DNA of 64,000 bases. Source: Actinophytocola sp963825445 (lineage in GTDB: Bacteria > Actinomycetota > Actinomycetes > Mycobacteriales > Pseudonocardiaceae). The first letter of the stretch is position 1, and every line of letters starts with the position of its first letter. Below, piece after piece: positions 1 to 8,132 of this stretch. Under the pieces are notes generated by a model, which was given only the letters and a program-made list of their open reading frames with translations, ran no database searches and was not told where the DNA came from. Both the position numbers and the translations under genes were made by a program. The stretch is taken from NCBI GenBank assembly GCA_963825445.1, contig CAWGTM010000002.1, positions 124,001 through 188,000 of the forward strand. Reading direction: 5' to 3'.

Positions 1-324
1 CCAGATGTCCTCGTCGTCGTCCGGGGGTGGGTCCACGCGGAGCAGGTCCAGCGCGTCGGCGGCCACGTCGTAGTCCAGGGCGGCCGCCGCGTCGGACAGC
101 AGCAGCGAAACTCCCCCCGGACCTGGGCGAACCACCAGGAAGAACTGGTCGTCCACGCCAAGCAGAGCGAACGCCGCGCCCGTGGAACGGAGCTTGCGCA
201 GCTCGGTGATCGCGGCGTCCAGCCCGCCGAGCGCCGAGGCGTCCATGGCGGTGCACCGCCACTTGCCGTCCTCGCGAACGACGGCGATCGCGAAGCCCGG
301 CACCACCGGGTCCTGGTCGGACAT
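1..324 (-). CDS. tRNA adenosine deaminase-associated protein (3' end cut by window edge)
   Basis: The 108 visible codons read MSDQDPVVPGFAIAVVRED and continue with alternating short strands and the acidic stretch PPPDDDEDIW at the edge. This matches the small actinobacterial family annotated as tRNA adenosine deaminase-associated protein, which usually lies just upstream of tadA. Its biochemical role is not established; the name comes from that linkage. The reading frame leaves the window at base 1, so the C-terminus and any tadA gene are not visible. I chose the ATG at 324; a GTG three codons upstream is possible. The gene is divergent from the M20 amidohydrolase, with about 70 bases between them. 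Confidence 0.72.
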   Translation of the reverse strand, partial: MSDQDPVVPGFAIAVVREDGKWRCTAMDASALGGLDAAITELRKLRSTGAAFALLGVDDQFFLVVRPGPGGVSLLLSDAAAALDYDVAADALDLLRVDPPPDDDEDIW

Positions 325-393
325 GTCGCACACGGTATTCCTGATGCGGGTCGGCAGGAAGCCGCGGGTCCCCATGTGCTGCATCATCGACTT

Positions 394-1620
394 ATGACAC
401 CCACCGCGACCGCCCTGGCAGATGACCCGAGGTTCTCCGGTCTGTTCGAGGCCGCCAGAGCACTTCAGCCCCGAACGGTCGCACTGCGTCGTCAACTCCA
501 CAAGCATCCGGAGATCGGACTCGACCTGCCCGCCTCGCAGGCCGCCGTGCTGCACGCGCTCGAGGGCCTCGACCTCCACGTCACGAAGGGCAAGTCCTGC
601 TCGTCGGTGATCGCCGTGCTCAACGGGGCCCGCCCGGGGCCGTCGGTGTTGCTGCGCGGTGACATGGACGCGCTGCCGCTGCGCGAGGACAGCGGGCTCG
701 CGTTCGCCTCCGAGGTGGACGGCGTGATGCACGCCTGCGGGCACGACACCCACACGGCCATGCTCGCGTCGGCCGCCCGGCTGCTCAACACCAGGCGGGA
801 GGCCCTGTCCGGGCGGGTGATCTTCATGTTCCAGCCGGGCGAGGAGGGCCGCCACGGCGCCCGTCACATGATCGAGGAGGGCGTGCTCGACGCCGGTGGG
901 CGGGCGGTCGAGTCCGCACTCGCCCTGCACATCACGGCGACCGCGGCGTCCGGACTCGTGACCTGCAAGCCCGGGCCGATGATGGCTAGCGCCGACGCGT
1001 TCACCGTGACGGTCACCGGCAAGGGTGGGCACGGCGCCATGCCCAACCACGCGATCGACCCGGTGCCCGCGGCGGCGGCCATGGTCGGCGCGTTGCAGAC
1101 CATGGTGACCAGGCGGTTCAGCGTGTTCGATCCGGCGGTGGTGACGGTCGGACGCATCACGGCCGGCACCACGTCCAACGTGATCCCCGAGACGGCCGAG
1201 CTGGAGGGCACCGTCCGCACGCTGTCCGACGCCACCCGGGACGTGATCCTCAAGGAGATCCCGAAGTTGTGCGAGCACATCGGCGCCGCCTACGGGTGCA
1301 CGGTGCGCTTCACGATCAACATGGGCTACCCGCCCACGAACAACGACGACAAGGTCGCCGGCCGGGTCCTCGAACTGGCCGCCCACGTGGTCGGCGCCCG
1401 GCACAGCGCGCCGATGGCCGACCCGCTGATGGCGGCCGAGGACTTCTCGTACGTGCTGCAGAAGGTGCCGGGCGCGCTCGCGTTCCTCGGCGCTTGTCCG
1501 CCGGGGGTCGATCCGGCGGACGCGCCGCCGAACCACTCGAACCGCGTCCACTTCGACGAGTCGGCGTTCGCGCACGGAGTAGCGACGTACGCGGCGTTCG
1601 CGCTGGACGCGTTGCGGTGA
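394..1620 (+). CDS. M20 family amidohydrolase (peptidase M20D type)
   Basis: This is a cytoplasmic metal-dependent amidohydrolase of the N-acyl-amino-acid/aminoacylase type, 408 residues, normal for the family. Visible metal-site motifs are HACGHDTHTAML near residue 113 and PGEEGRHGARHM near residue 150. The dimerisation lid (GKGGHGAMPNHAIDP) lies mid-protein and a late metal-ligand region reads MAAEDFSY. I chose ATG 394 (MTPTATALADD) because the family starts near here; an in-frame ATG at 376 adds six residues. The natural substrate (N-acetyl amino acid, hippurate-like or indole conjugate) cannot be told from sequence. The stop overlaps or nearly touches tyrA, so the two are probably co-transcribed. 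Confidence 0.9.
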   Translation: MTPTATALADDPRFSGLFEAARALQPRTVALRRQLHKHPEIGLDLPASQAAVLHALEGLDLHVTKGKSCSSVIAVLNGARPGPSVLLRGDMDALPLREDSGLAFASEVDGVMHACGHDTHTAMLASAARLLNTRREALSGRVIFMFQPGEEGRHGARHMIEEGVLDAGGRAVESALALHITATAASGLVTCKPGPMMASADAFTVTVTGKGGHGAMPNHAIDPVPAAAAMVGALQTMVTRRFSVFDPAVVTVGRITAGTTSNVIPETAELEGTVRTLSDATRDVILKEIPKLCEHIGAAYGCTVRFTINMGYPPTNNDDKVAGRVLELAAHVVGARHSAPMADPLMAAEDFSYVLQKVPGALAFLGACPPGVDPADAPPNHSNRVHFDESAFAHGVATYAAFALDALR

Positions 1621-1631
1621 AGGATGTACCC

Positions 1632-2603
1632 GTGCGAGCGGTATGTGTGATCGGGCTTGGGCTCATCGGCGGTTCGGTGATGCGCGCGGCGGCGCGTGCC
1701 GGGCGTGAGGTCTGGGGCGCCACGGCGTCCACGGCCGACGCGGACGCCGCCGCCGGCGACGGCTTCCGCGTCGAGTCCACTGTGGACTCCGCGTTGGCCG
1801 AGGCGGCCGACCGGGACGCGCTGGTCGTCCTGGCCGTGCCCCTGCCGGAGGTGGACGGTGTGCTGCGCGCGGTGGCCTCGCAGGCGCCGGACTGCCTGCT
1901 CACCGACGTGGTCAGTGTGAAGACCGCGGTGGCCGAGGCGGTCGCGCGGCGGGTGCCGGACGCCCGGTTCGTCGGCGGGCACCCGATGGCCGGCACCGCG
2001 GAGTCGGGCTGGGCGGCCGGCTCGGCCGAGCTGTTCGACGGCGCCGCGTGGGTGCTGGCCACCGAGGAGGACACCGATCCCGTGGCCTGGCGGGAGGCGG
2101 CGGCGCTGGCGCTGGACTGCGGCGCGAAGGTGGTGCCGACCACGGCGGGCGAGCACGACGCGGCCGTCGCGCGGATCTCGCACCTGCCCCACATCCTGGC
2201 GGCCGTGCTGGCCGCCACGGGCGCCGACGGCGGGCCGCTGGCGTTGTCACTGGCGGCCGGCTCGTTCGGCGACGGCACCCGGGTGGCCGGCACGCGTGCG
2301 GAGCTGGTGCTGGCCATGTGCGACGGGAACAGGAGTGCGCTGCTGACGGCCGTGGACGACGCGCTGGGCCGGCTGGGTGCGGCTCGCGGGGCGCTGGCGT
2401 CGACCGGCGGGCTGGCGGCGACCGTGCGGGCGGGCAACGACGGACGGGCGGCGCTGGACTTCCTGCGCGACGGCCCACGTGACGAGCTGCGGATCGACCT
2501 GACGACACCGGACGCCTTCGACCAGCTCCGCGAACTGGGCGCGTCCGGGGGCCGCGTCCTCCGACTGGACGGCGACACGGCCATCGCCGAGCAGCCGGAG
2601 TGA
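1632..2603 (+). CDS. tyrA: prephenate dehydrogenase
   Basis: TyrA oxidatively decarboxylates prephenate to 4-hydroxyphenylpyruvate in tyrosine synthesis, using NAD(P)+. The N-terminus carries a Rossmann motif, VIGLGLIGGS, at residues 6-15. The family signature GGHPMAGTAESGW follows near residue 115, and SHLPH in the helical dimerisation half. At 323 residues it is a stand-alone dehydrogenase with no chorismate mutase domain; the last ~60 residues may form a small regulatory tail, but I see no clear ACT domain. The GTG at 1632 is the likely start; a GTG at 1617 overlapping the upstream stop is an alternative. It is tightly linked to the M20 gene. Confidence 0.9.
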   Translation: MRAVCVIGLGLIGGSVMRAAARAGREVWGATASTADADAAAGDGFRVESTVDSALAEAADRDALVVLAVPLPEVDGVLRAVASQAPDCLLTDVVSVKTAVAEAVARRVPDARFVGGHPMAGTAESGWAAGSAELFDGAAWVLATEEDTDPVAWREAAALALDCGAKVVPTTAGEHDAAVARISHLPHILAAVLAATGADGGPLALSLAAGSFGDGTRVAGTRAELVLAMCDGNRSALLTAVDDALGRLGAARGALASTGGLAATVRAGNDGRAALDFLRDGPRDELRIDLTTPDAFDQLRELGASGGRVLRLDGDTAIAEQPE

Positions 2604-2607
2604 GGGG

Positions 2608-3201
2608 CTACACGCGGTTGGCGATGCCCGGGTAGTCGATCGGGACGCCCTCTCGGTCGACCGTGATGTCGGCCGTGCGGTTCCAGTCCGTGTAGTTGAT
2701 GACCGCGCCGTCGTCGGAGATCGACACCGTGCGGTAGGTCTGGCGCAGCAGTGACACCGACAGGTCGGGCATCGAAATGTAGATGACCGGCAGCTCGTGT
2801 TCACCGGCCTCGCGGTGCAGGCCAAGGCGGCGGATGGGCAGCGAGCTGAAGGTGATGGCGCCGGCCACATCCACATCGATGGCGCCATCGAACTCGTTGC
2901 GCTCGGCGCCCTTGCCTTGATCGATCAGCCACATGCCGTCCTCGGTGCGGCCCACGGAGATCTGCTGCTCGGACTCGGCCGTGGTGGTGCGCAGCAGCCC
3001 GCGGCCCACGTTGCCGGTCCTGGCGACCGTGAACTCGAAGGAGGCGCTGTAGGCCTGCTCGGACGGGAACGGGCCGGCCGGCCCGGCCGCCACGACTAAT
3101 CGGCCGGAGGCGCGCAGGCGCCCGTCGGAGACGAGAAGGCGAACCGACTCGAGACTCGGCCTGCTCGTCCCCTGCCAGGTGACGATGGTTGGCTTGGTCA
3201 C
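2608..3201 (-). CDS. putative glycolipid-binding domain protein
   Basis: The 197-residue protein matches the putative glycolipid-binding family (PF06475). The diagnostic parts are WQGTSRPSLESVRLL at the start, DVDVAGAITFSSLPIRRL in the middle, and a C-terminal block ending VDREGVPIDYPGIANRV, equivalent to the family's GLV-DYP ending. There is no signal peptide or membrane segment. Its biochemical role is not established beyond the name, which derives from a structure with a lipid-binding barrel. It overlaps the upstream 71-residue antitoxin-like gene by four bases, so the two are translationally coupled. It is convergent with tyrA, with only four bases between the stops. Confidence 0.78.
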   Translation of the reverse strand: MTKPTIVTWQGTSRPSLESVRLLVSDGRLRASGRLVVAAGPAGPFPSEQAYSASFEFTVARTGNVGRGLLRTTTAESEQQISVGRTEDGMWLIDQGKGAERNEFDGAIDVDVAGAITFSSLPIRRLGLHREAGEHELPVIYISMPDLSVSLLRQTYRTVSISDDGAVINYTDWNRTADITVDREGVPIDYPGIANRV

Positions 3202-3413
3202 TTCGTGTCTTGCTCGCCGGTCGGCTTCGTGGTGCCCGGCTTGTCGGGGATGGCGTCCTGGACCTTGTCGACGACCTTGTCCACCTGGTCGGCGTGGCCG
3301 AACTTCTTCTTGGCCAGGTCACCGGCCTTCTCGACACCCTGTTCGATCTTGTCACCGTGCTCTTTGACGAGGTTCTGAGCCTTGTTCTTCAGGTCATCGA
3401 AATTGATGCCCAC
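3198..3413 (-). CDS. MT0933-like antitoxin family protein
   Basis: This is a small, very hydrophilic, lysine/aspartate-rich helical protein (GINFDDLKNKAQNLVKEHGD..., DQVDKVVDKVQ) of about 71 residues. It resembles the MT0933-like (Rv0909-type) antitoxin family PF14013. No toxin gene is adjacent: the coupled downstream gene is the glycolipid-binding protein. The real role may therefore differ from an antitoxin, and the family is known to include many solo members. I placed the start at GTG 3413 because AAGGGG lies about seven bases upstream; an ATG at 3437 also lies in frame. The stop overlaps the next start (ATGA). Confidence 0.66.
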   Translation of the reverse strand: MGINFDDLKNKAQNLVKEHGDKIEQGVEKAGDLAKKKFGHADQVDKVVDKVQDAIPDKPGTTKPTGEQDTK

Positions 3414-3467
3414 ACCCTGCCCCTTCCACTCGATCAACGGTGGCCCTAATCAAACCTACTACGACCA

Positions 3468-3509
3468 ATGGTGGTCTCCCCCCGGTGAGATCCGGGCGGA
3501 GACCACCAT
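3468..3509 (-). terminator. strong hairpin terminator behind the thioester surface-protein gene
   Basis: A perfect 12-base inverted repeat (ATGGTGGTCTCC at 3468-3479, its complement at 3498-3509) encloses a second small CCCGG/CCGGG hairpin. It sits 24 bases after the stop of the leftward surface-protein gene, before the leftward antitoxin-like gene. No long U tract follows, as is usual for high-GC actinobacterial terminators. Confidence 0.7.
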
Positions 3510-3532
3510 CAGTGGACCTTACGACTAGATGA

Positions 3533-4708
3533 TCAGGCGCGCCTGCGGTGACGCTGGAAGAAGATCGCACCGATACCGGCACCGACCAGGACCACACCGA
3601 TCAGGATCGGCGCGAAGATCGACGCACCGGTCTGGGCCAGGTCGTCCTCGTTGGCCTTCGGCTGCGGGACCGGGGTCTCGCTGGTGGTCTCGGTGACCGG
3701 CGGCGTGGTGGTCTCGGTGGTCGGCGTGGTCGTCGGCGTACCGGCCGACCAGTTGGCCGCGCCCCGCGCCACGATCTCGCTGCTCTCCGCCGTGGCGACG
3801 ATCAGCGACTGGGTCGGGTTCTCCTCGTAGTTCTCACCGACGAACAGGCGGCCGGTGTCGACGCTGGCGGTCGCGGTCAGCTCGAAGCTGCCCTCGCCCT
3901 CGGCGGCGTCCGCCGGGACGTCCAGGTAGACCTGGCTGCCGTTCTTGATGGTGCTGGCGTCCAGCTCGACACCGTCGACGTCGGTGATCTTGACACCCTC
4001 GGGGAGGTCGCTGGCGATGCCCTCGATCGCACCGTTGGTGTCCACGGTGAACGGTCCGATGCGGGTGCCGGCCTCGCCCTCCAGCTCGGCGGGGCTGACC
4101 TGCAGCGCCGGGGTGGGCTGGTCACCGATGCCGATGTTGTCCGCGCCCGTCAGGTACTGGTACAGCGCGACGACGTCGGCCTCAGCCTCGAGGTTGTCAT
4201 CACCGTTGAGTGCGTCGTCGGCCTCGAGCGGGATGCCGTCGCTGTAGTTCCAGATGGCGGCCTGGGTGGCGGTGATCGCCTCTTTGGCGTCGATGCCGTT
4301 GTTGAGGGTGGCGCCCTTGGCGGTCAGCACCTCGGTCAGCTCTTCGCCACTCTTCACCGGGTAACCGTGGTGGAGGACCCAGTTGATCTTCTCGCGACCC
4401 TCGTGGAACGGCGAGTTCTCGTCCGGGTAGGCGTCCCAGGGATTCTCGACCATCTTTCCGTCGGTAATCCGCGTGTCGATCTCCACGCAGTACATCTGAA
4501 GCTTGGTGCCGTCCGCGAGCTGGAACCCGAACAGCTTCGCTTGAAGATCGCGCTCGCCGAGGTTCAGCGTGTAGCCCTTTTCGCCGTCACCCGCGACGTT
4601 GCCCGTGACGGGCTCGGCGCCAGCGGGAATCCCGGCAGCCAACATCAACGCAACAGAGGCGCCCACGACCGCGGATCCGGCGCGGGCGAGCTTCATCCGA
4701 CTGGCCAT
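3533..4708 (-). CDS. thioester (TQXA) domain surface protein with LAxTG sortase signal
   Basis: This is a predicted cell-wall-anchored adhesin of 391 residues. A Sec signal peptide (basic start, hydrophobic stretch, cleavage near AGA-EP at residue 31) leads into a thioester domain. The likely thioester Cys is in QMYCVEIDTR and its partner Gln in ATQAAIWNYSDG, the TQxA motif. A beta-rich middle region, a Thr/Pro-rich wall-spanning segment (PTTTPTTETTTPPVTETTS), the sorting motif LAQTG, a hydrophobic helix and an RHRRRA tail follow. LAQTG fits class E sortases. In this family an internal Cys-Gln thioester allows covalent attachment to a surface; the target here is unknown. No sortase gene is adjacent. 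Confidence 0.85.
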   Translation of the reverse strand: MASRMKLARAGSAVVGASVALMLAAGIPAGAEPVTGNVAGDGEKGYTLNLGERDLQAKLFGFQLADGTKLQMYCVEIDTRITDGKMVENPWDAYPDENSPFHEGREKINWVLHHGYPVKSGEELTEVLTAKGATLNNGIDAKEAITATQAAIWNYSDGIPLEADDALNGDDNLEAEADVVALYQYLTGADNIGIGDQPTPALQVSPAELEGEAGTRIGPFTVDTNGAIEGIASDLPEGVKITDVDGVELDASTIKNGSQVYLDVPADAAEGEGSFELTATASVDTGRLFVGENYEENPTQSLIVATAESSEIVARGAANWSAGTPTTTPTTETTTPPVTETTSETPVPQPKANEDDLAQTGASIFAPILIGVVLVGAGIGAIFFQRHRRRA

Positions 4709-4922
4709 GACTCTCCTTGTCTGGTGATCCGATCTCCCACCCCTTCACCCGTTCAGGCGTAGGGCGAGTCGATCAGGCCCGCGCAATATACTGAGAGCTG
4801 CGAAACGGTCACTACCCGGGGTGTCGGTTCGGTGTCAGGTCACCCATAAGCGCATTTAGTCGCACTGTGTTATGCCTGCGTTTCACGCACGGCAAGTCGA
4901 CACGCGGACTATCGTCCGTGCT

Positions 4923-5852
4923 GTGACCGGATGGCAGGGCAATGACGGGAACCAGGGCTGGCAGCAACAGCCCGAGCCGGACCCCTACGCCTACGACCCC
5001 GCGGACCCGTACGGCTACGGCCACGACCCGTACGCCCAGTACCCGCCGCAGTACTCGACCGGCAGCTTCGCCGCGCAGGGCCCGCCGCCACCGCCGCCGA
5101 AGCGGTCCAAGCTGCCGATGATCCTGAGCCTGGTGGCCATCGTGATCATCGTGGGCGCCGTGGTGGGCATCGTGCTGTGGCAGCGGAACAAGGACGAGCC
5201 GTCCGCCGACCCCGGCGACGACAAGACCAAGGAGACCAGCGAGACCAGGACGTCGCCGTCCGAGCGGCAGCCGTCCGAGCGGAACCCCGAGCCGGCCGAC
5301 GACTGGACGGTCGTCGACAACAAGGCCGAGGCCGGGCTGACCTACAGCGTGCCGCCCGACTGGATCCTCAGCAACGAGCCGCGTCCCAGCGGCGAGGAGG
5401 GCATCGAGTTCGGCGGCGTGGCCGAGTACGGCATCTACAACTGCGAGGGCGCCGACTACGTCCGCTCGTTCGCCGCCAGCGGTGACGTGCAGGGCCGGGG
5501 CGGCACGGACGCCGACCCGGCCAAGACGGTCAAGCACTTCGCCGGCACGTTCGCCACCCAGTACTTCGGCGACGACGCCACGGTCGAGATCTCGGAGTCG
5601 GCGGAGCGGGACGTGGACGGCAAGAAGGCCATGACGGTCACCGCCACGGTCACGCCCAAGGTCACGAACGACGCCTGCCAGCCGGCGGCCGCCGAGGTGA
5701 CGATCGTGGGCGTGCCCGTGGAGAAGGAGGGCCAGGCGAACGGCGTGACCATGCTGGCGGTCGTCAACGCGGTCGAGGGTGGCCCCGAAGACCCGAAGCC
5801 GACCGCCAGCGAGCTGACCGAACAGATCCTGGCGACCGTCAAGGCCGGCTAG
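4923..5852 (+). CDS. membrane-anchored secreted-domain protein of unknown function
   Basis: The N-terminal ~60 residues are a Pro/Tyr/Gln-rich cytoplasmic tail (PYAYDPADPYGYG, then PPPPPPKR). One membrane helix (MILSLVAIVIIVGAVVGIVL) follows, then an acidic Ser/Thr linker, then a ~190-residue exported domain starting DDWTVVDNKAEAGLTY. Two cysteines (IYNCEGADY and TNDACQP) could form a disulphide. The exported part resembles actinobacterial DUF8017-like domains, but I am not sure of that family. I chose GTG 4923 because the protein then begins with the low-complexity tail typical of such anchors; an ATG at 4872 is in frame. The 3' end overlaps the convergent DUF885 gene by 14 bases. Confidence 0.72.
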   Translation: MTGWQGNDGNQGWQQQPEPDPYAYDPADPYGYGHDPYAQYPPQYSTGSFAAQGPPPPPPKRSKLPMILSLVAIVIIVGAVVGIVLWQRNKDEPSADPGDDKTKETSETRTSPSERQPSERNPEPADDWTVVDNKAEAGLTYSVPPDWILSNEPRPSGEEGIEFGGVAEYGIYNCEGADYVRSFAASGDVQGRGGTDADPAKTVKHFAGTFATQYFGDDATVEISESAERDVDGKKAMTVTATVTPKVTNDACQPAAAEVTIVGVPVEKEGQANGVTMLAVVNAVEGGPEDPKPTASELTEQILATVKAG

Positions 5853-7536
5853 CGACCCCCGCGGTCCAGTCGGTCACCACGTCCTCCAACACGCTCAACG
5901 CCAGCGACCCGCTGCCGAGCACCACGTCGTGGAACGCGCTGATGTCGAACCGCGAGCCCAGCGCCTGCTCGGCGTCCGCCCGGATCCGCTGGATCTCCAG
6001 CCTGCCGACCATGTACGACAGCGCCTGACCCGCGTACGCGATGTAGCGGTCGATCTCGTTGGCGATCTCGAGGTCCGCCATCGGGCTGTTGTCCCGCAGG
6101 AACGTCACCGCCTGGTCGCGGCTCCAGCCCTTGGCGTGCAGGCCCGTGTCGACCACCAGCCGGCCGGCGCGCAACGAGTCCATGGCCAGCATGCCGAGCC
6201 GGAACAGGTCGCTCGAGTACAGACCCATCTCGTCGGCCAGGCGCTCGGTGTAGAGACCCCAGCCCTCGACGTAGGCGTTCGGCCCGACCACGCGACGCAG
6301 GAGCGGCAGGTGGGTGAGCTCCTGGGCGATGGCCAGTTGGAAGTGGTGACCGGGCACGGCCTCGTGGAACGCGATCACCTCGGAGATGAACCGGTCCCGC
6401 TCGTGGGCCTGGTGGGTGTTGGCGAAGTAGATGCCGGGACGCTGCCCGTCCATCGACGGCCACATGTAGTACGCGGCCGGGGCGCCCGGCGCGTCGTTCT
6501 CGGCGACGGGCTCGACCTTGCACTGCGTGCTGGCCAGCCTGCCGAACCAGGCCGGTGCCGCCTCCTCGGCCCGGGTCACGGCCTCCCGCGCGGACGTGAG
6601 CAGCTCCTCGCCGTCGCGCCAGCGCAGCGCCGGGTCGCTGGTCATCCGCCGGAAGATCTCCGCGAGGTCGCTCGTGCCGAACACCCGCGAGCCCAGCTCG
6701 CGGTACTCGTCGGCCAGCTGGGCGACCACGTCGAGCCCGGTCTGGTGCAACTCGTCCGGGGTTCGGTCGGTGGTGGTGTGCACCCGGGACAACCGCCCGT
6801 AGATCTCGTCACCCTCGGGCAGCCAGCAGACGCCGGGCTTGTCGTCACCCCGGCCGTGGGCGGCGATCTCGTCGGTCAGCAACGAGCGGTACTTCGCGAA
6901 GGCGGGGCGTACGACGTCGGCCAGCACCTTCTCGCGTTCCTGGCCGAGGTCGCCGGTCATCTCCGCACGGGCGAGCGGGTCGTTCGCCGGGTCGGCCAGG
7001 TAGCGGCCGAGGTGTGCGACGGACGCGTCCACCAGCCGGGCCACCGGGACCCGGCCCGCCGCCGCGCCCGCGCGGTGCCGCTCGGCCACCTGGTCGAGGT
7101 AGCGCGGAATCTCCCGCAGCCTCGCGAGGTAGGCGCGGCCGGCGTCGGCGTCCGGGAGCGTGGTCATGGGCAGCATGGTCAGCAGGTCGGCGGCCGGACC
7201 GATGAACAGGTCGGTGACCACGTACTCGACGTTGCGGGTGTCGAGCTGGTCGATCATCGAACGGGCGTGGTCGAGCACGACAGCGTGGGTGACCTTGTCC
7301 TCGCCCGACAGCTGGGCCGGGTCCATGGCTGAGTCGATGGCCGAGGCCTGCGCGACCACGTCGGTCAACCTCGCCCGCAGGGTCTGCTCGCCGGCCGCGC
7401 CGCGGTCGGGTAGCAGGGGTGCGTAGGCATCGGACCGCCCGGGGACACCGGTGATGGTGGCGAAGACCGGGTCGGCCGTGAAGGTGAGGTCGAGCAACTG
7501 GTCGGCGAGCTGGGTGACGGGGTTCACGGCGGCCAC
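5839..7536 (-). CDS. DUF885 family putative metallopeptidase
   Basis: This 565-residue protein belongs to the DUF885 family of predicted zinc-dependent peptidases. The key motif is AFHEAVPGHHFQ near residue 394, an HExxxGHH-type zinc site; a downstream Glu that could be the third ligand is in NAYVEGWGLYTERL. There is no signal peptide, so it is predicted to be cytoplasmic. The length is typical and all parts of the family appear present. Only one base separates its start from the stop of the upstream MarR-type regulator gene, so the two probably form an operon read from the palindrome-containing region near 8.1 kb. The substrate is unknown. Confidence 0.86.
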   Translation of the reverse strand: MAAVNPVTQLADQLLDLTFTADPVFATITGVPGRSDAYAPLLPDRGAAGEQTLRARLTDVVAQASAIDSAMDPAQLSGEDKVTHAVVLDHARSMIDQLDTRNVEYVVTDLFIGPAADLLTMLPMTTLPDADAGRAYLARLREIPRYLDQVAERHRAGAAAGRVPVARLVDASVAHLGRYLADPANDPLARAEMTGDLGQEREKVLADVVRPAFAKYRSLLTDEIAAHGRGDDKPGVCWLPEGDEIYGRLSRVHTTTDRTPDELHQTGLDVVAQLADEYRELGSRVFGTSDLAEIFRRMTSDPALRWRDGEELLTSAREAVTRAEEAAPAWFGRLASTQCKVEPVAENDAPGAPAAYYMWPSMDGQRPGIYFANTHQAHERDRFISEVIAFHEAVPGHHFQLAIAQELTHLPLLRRVVGPNAYVEGWGLYTERLADEMGLYSSDLFRLGMLAMDSLRAGRLVVDTGLHAKGWSRDQAVTFLRDNSPMADLEIANEIDRYIAYAGQALSYMVGRLEIQRIRADAEQALGSRFDISAFHDVVLGSGSLALSVLEDVVTDWTAGVASRP

Positions 7537-7537
7537 G

Positions 7538-8047
7538 TTACCCAGTCGGCGGGATCAGTCCACGCTCCTTCTGGTAGTCGCGCCAGTGCTGCAGGAGCTT
7601 GGGGATCTCACCGCGGAGGAACTCGAAGAACTGCGCGCTCGTGGCCAGGCGGGCACCGGCCGGGCTGTCCGTCCCGAGCGTGTCCGCGCCGTCGTTCATG
7701 ATCGACGCCCACTCGGCGAACTGCTTGTCCCGGTTGGCGTACATCTCGTACCAGAGGTCGTCGATGACCTCATAGTGGTCGCGCCGCTCGCCGGGGTCCC
7801 GCGCCCGCAGCACCAACCCGACCTGTGCCAGGTAGCGGACGGCCCCGGAGATGGCGGCCGGGCTCACCTGCAGGACCTCGGCGAGTTCACTGGCCGTGCG
7901 CTTGCCGTTGTCGGCCACCAACAGCGCACCGAAGACCCGCGCCGGCATCCTCGGCAGCCCCGCCTCGTTCATCATCAGGGCGAACCGCTCGACGAACCGG
8001 GCGACGTCGTCCTGGCTGGGGCTCGGGCTTTCGGTCACGTTCTGCAT
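7538..8047 (-). CDS. MarR/GbsR-like winged-helix transcriptional regulator
   Basis: The 169-residue protein has a central winged helix: helix-turn-helix around RTASELAEVLQVSPAAISGAVRYL (residues ~52-75), followed by the wing RARDPGERRDHYEV. It ends with a helical dimerisation tail, a layout typical of MarR/GbsR-like regulators. It is divergent from an ABC exporter operon, and a near-perfect 20-base palindrome lies between them. The simplest reading is repression of both directions, relieved by a ligand that the exporter may remove. It is followed by DUF885 with one base between. The ligand is unknown. Confidence 0.85.
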   Translation of the reverse strand: MQNVTESPSPSQDDVARFVERFALMMNEAGLPRMPARVFGALLVADNGKRTASELAEVLQVSPAAISGAVRYLAQVGLVLRARDPGERRDHYEVIDDLWYEMYANRDKQFAEWASIMNDGADTLGTDSPAGARLATSAQFFEFLRGEIPKLLQHWRDYQKERGLIPPTG

Positions 8048-8094
8048 CCTCTACTCCGGCCGTGTGATCTCCATTAGATTTATACGTTTTCTTA

Positions 8095-8114
8095 ACTTCA
8101 CAACTTTGTGAAGT
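8095..8114. promoter_or_regulatory. operator palindrome between MarR-type regulator and ABC exporter
   Basis: ACTTCACAACTTTGTGAAGT is a 9+2+9 inverted repeat lying 48 bases upstream of the regulator start and 19 bases before the ATPase start. The surrounding DNA is unusually AT-rich for this genome. It is the obvious binding site for the divergent MarR-type protein; this is an inference from position and symmetry. Confidence 0.75.
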
Positions 8115-8132
8115 AACTGTACGTTGAGAGTC

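Noticed and set aside
1316..2584. Long open antisense frame opposite tyrA, and similar long frames opposite 12.7-15.4 kb and 43-47 kb genes
   Set aside because: High GC removes stop codons from non-coding frames; these are low-complexity Arg/Pro/Ala-rich translations with no motifs.
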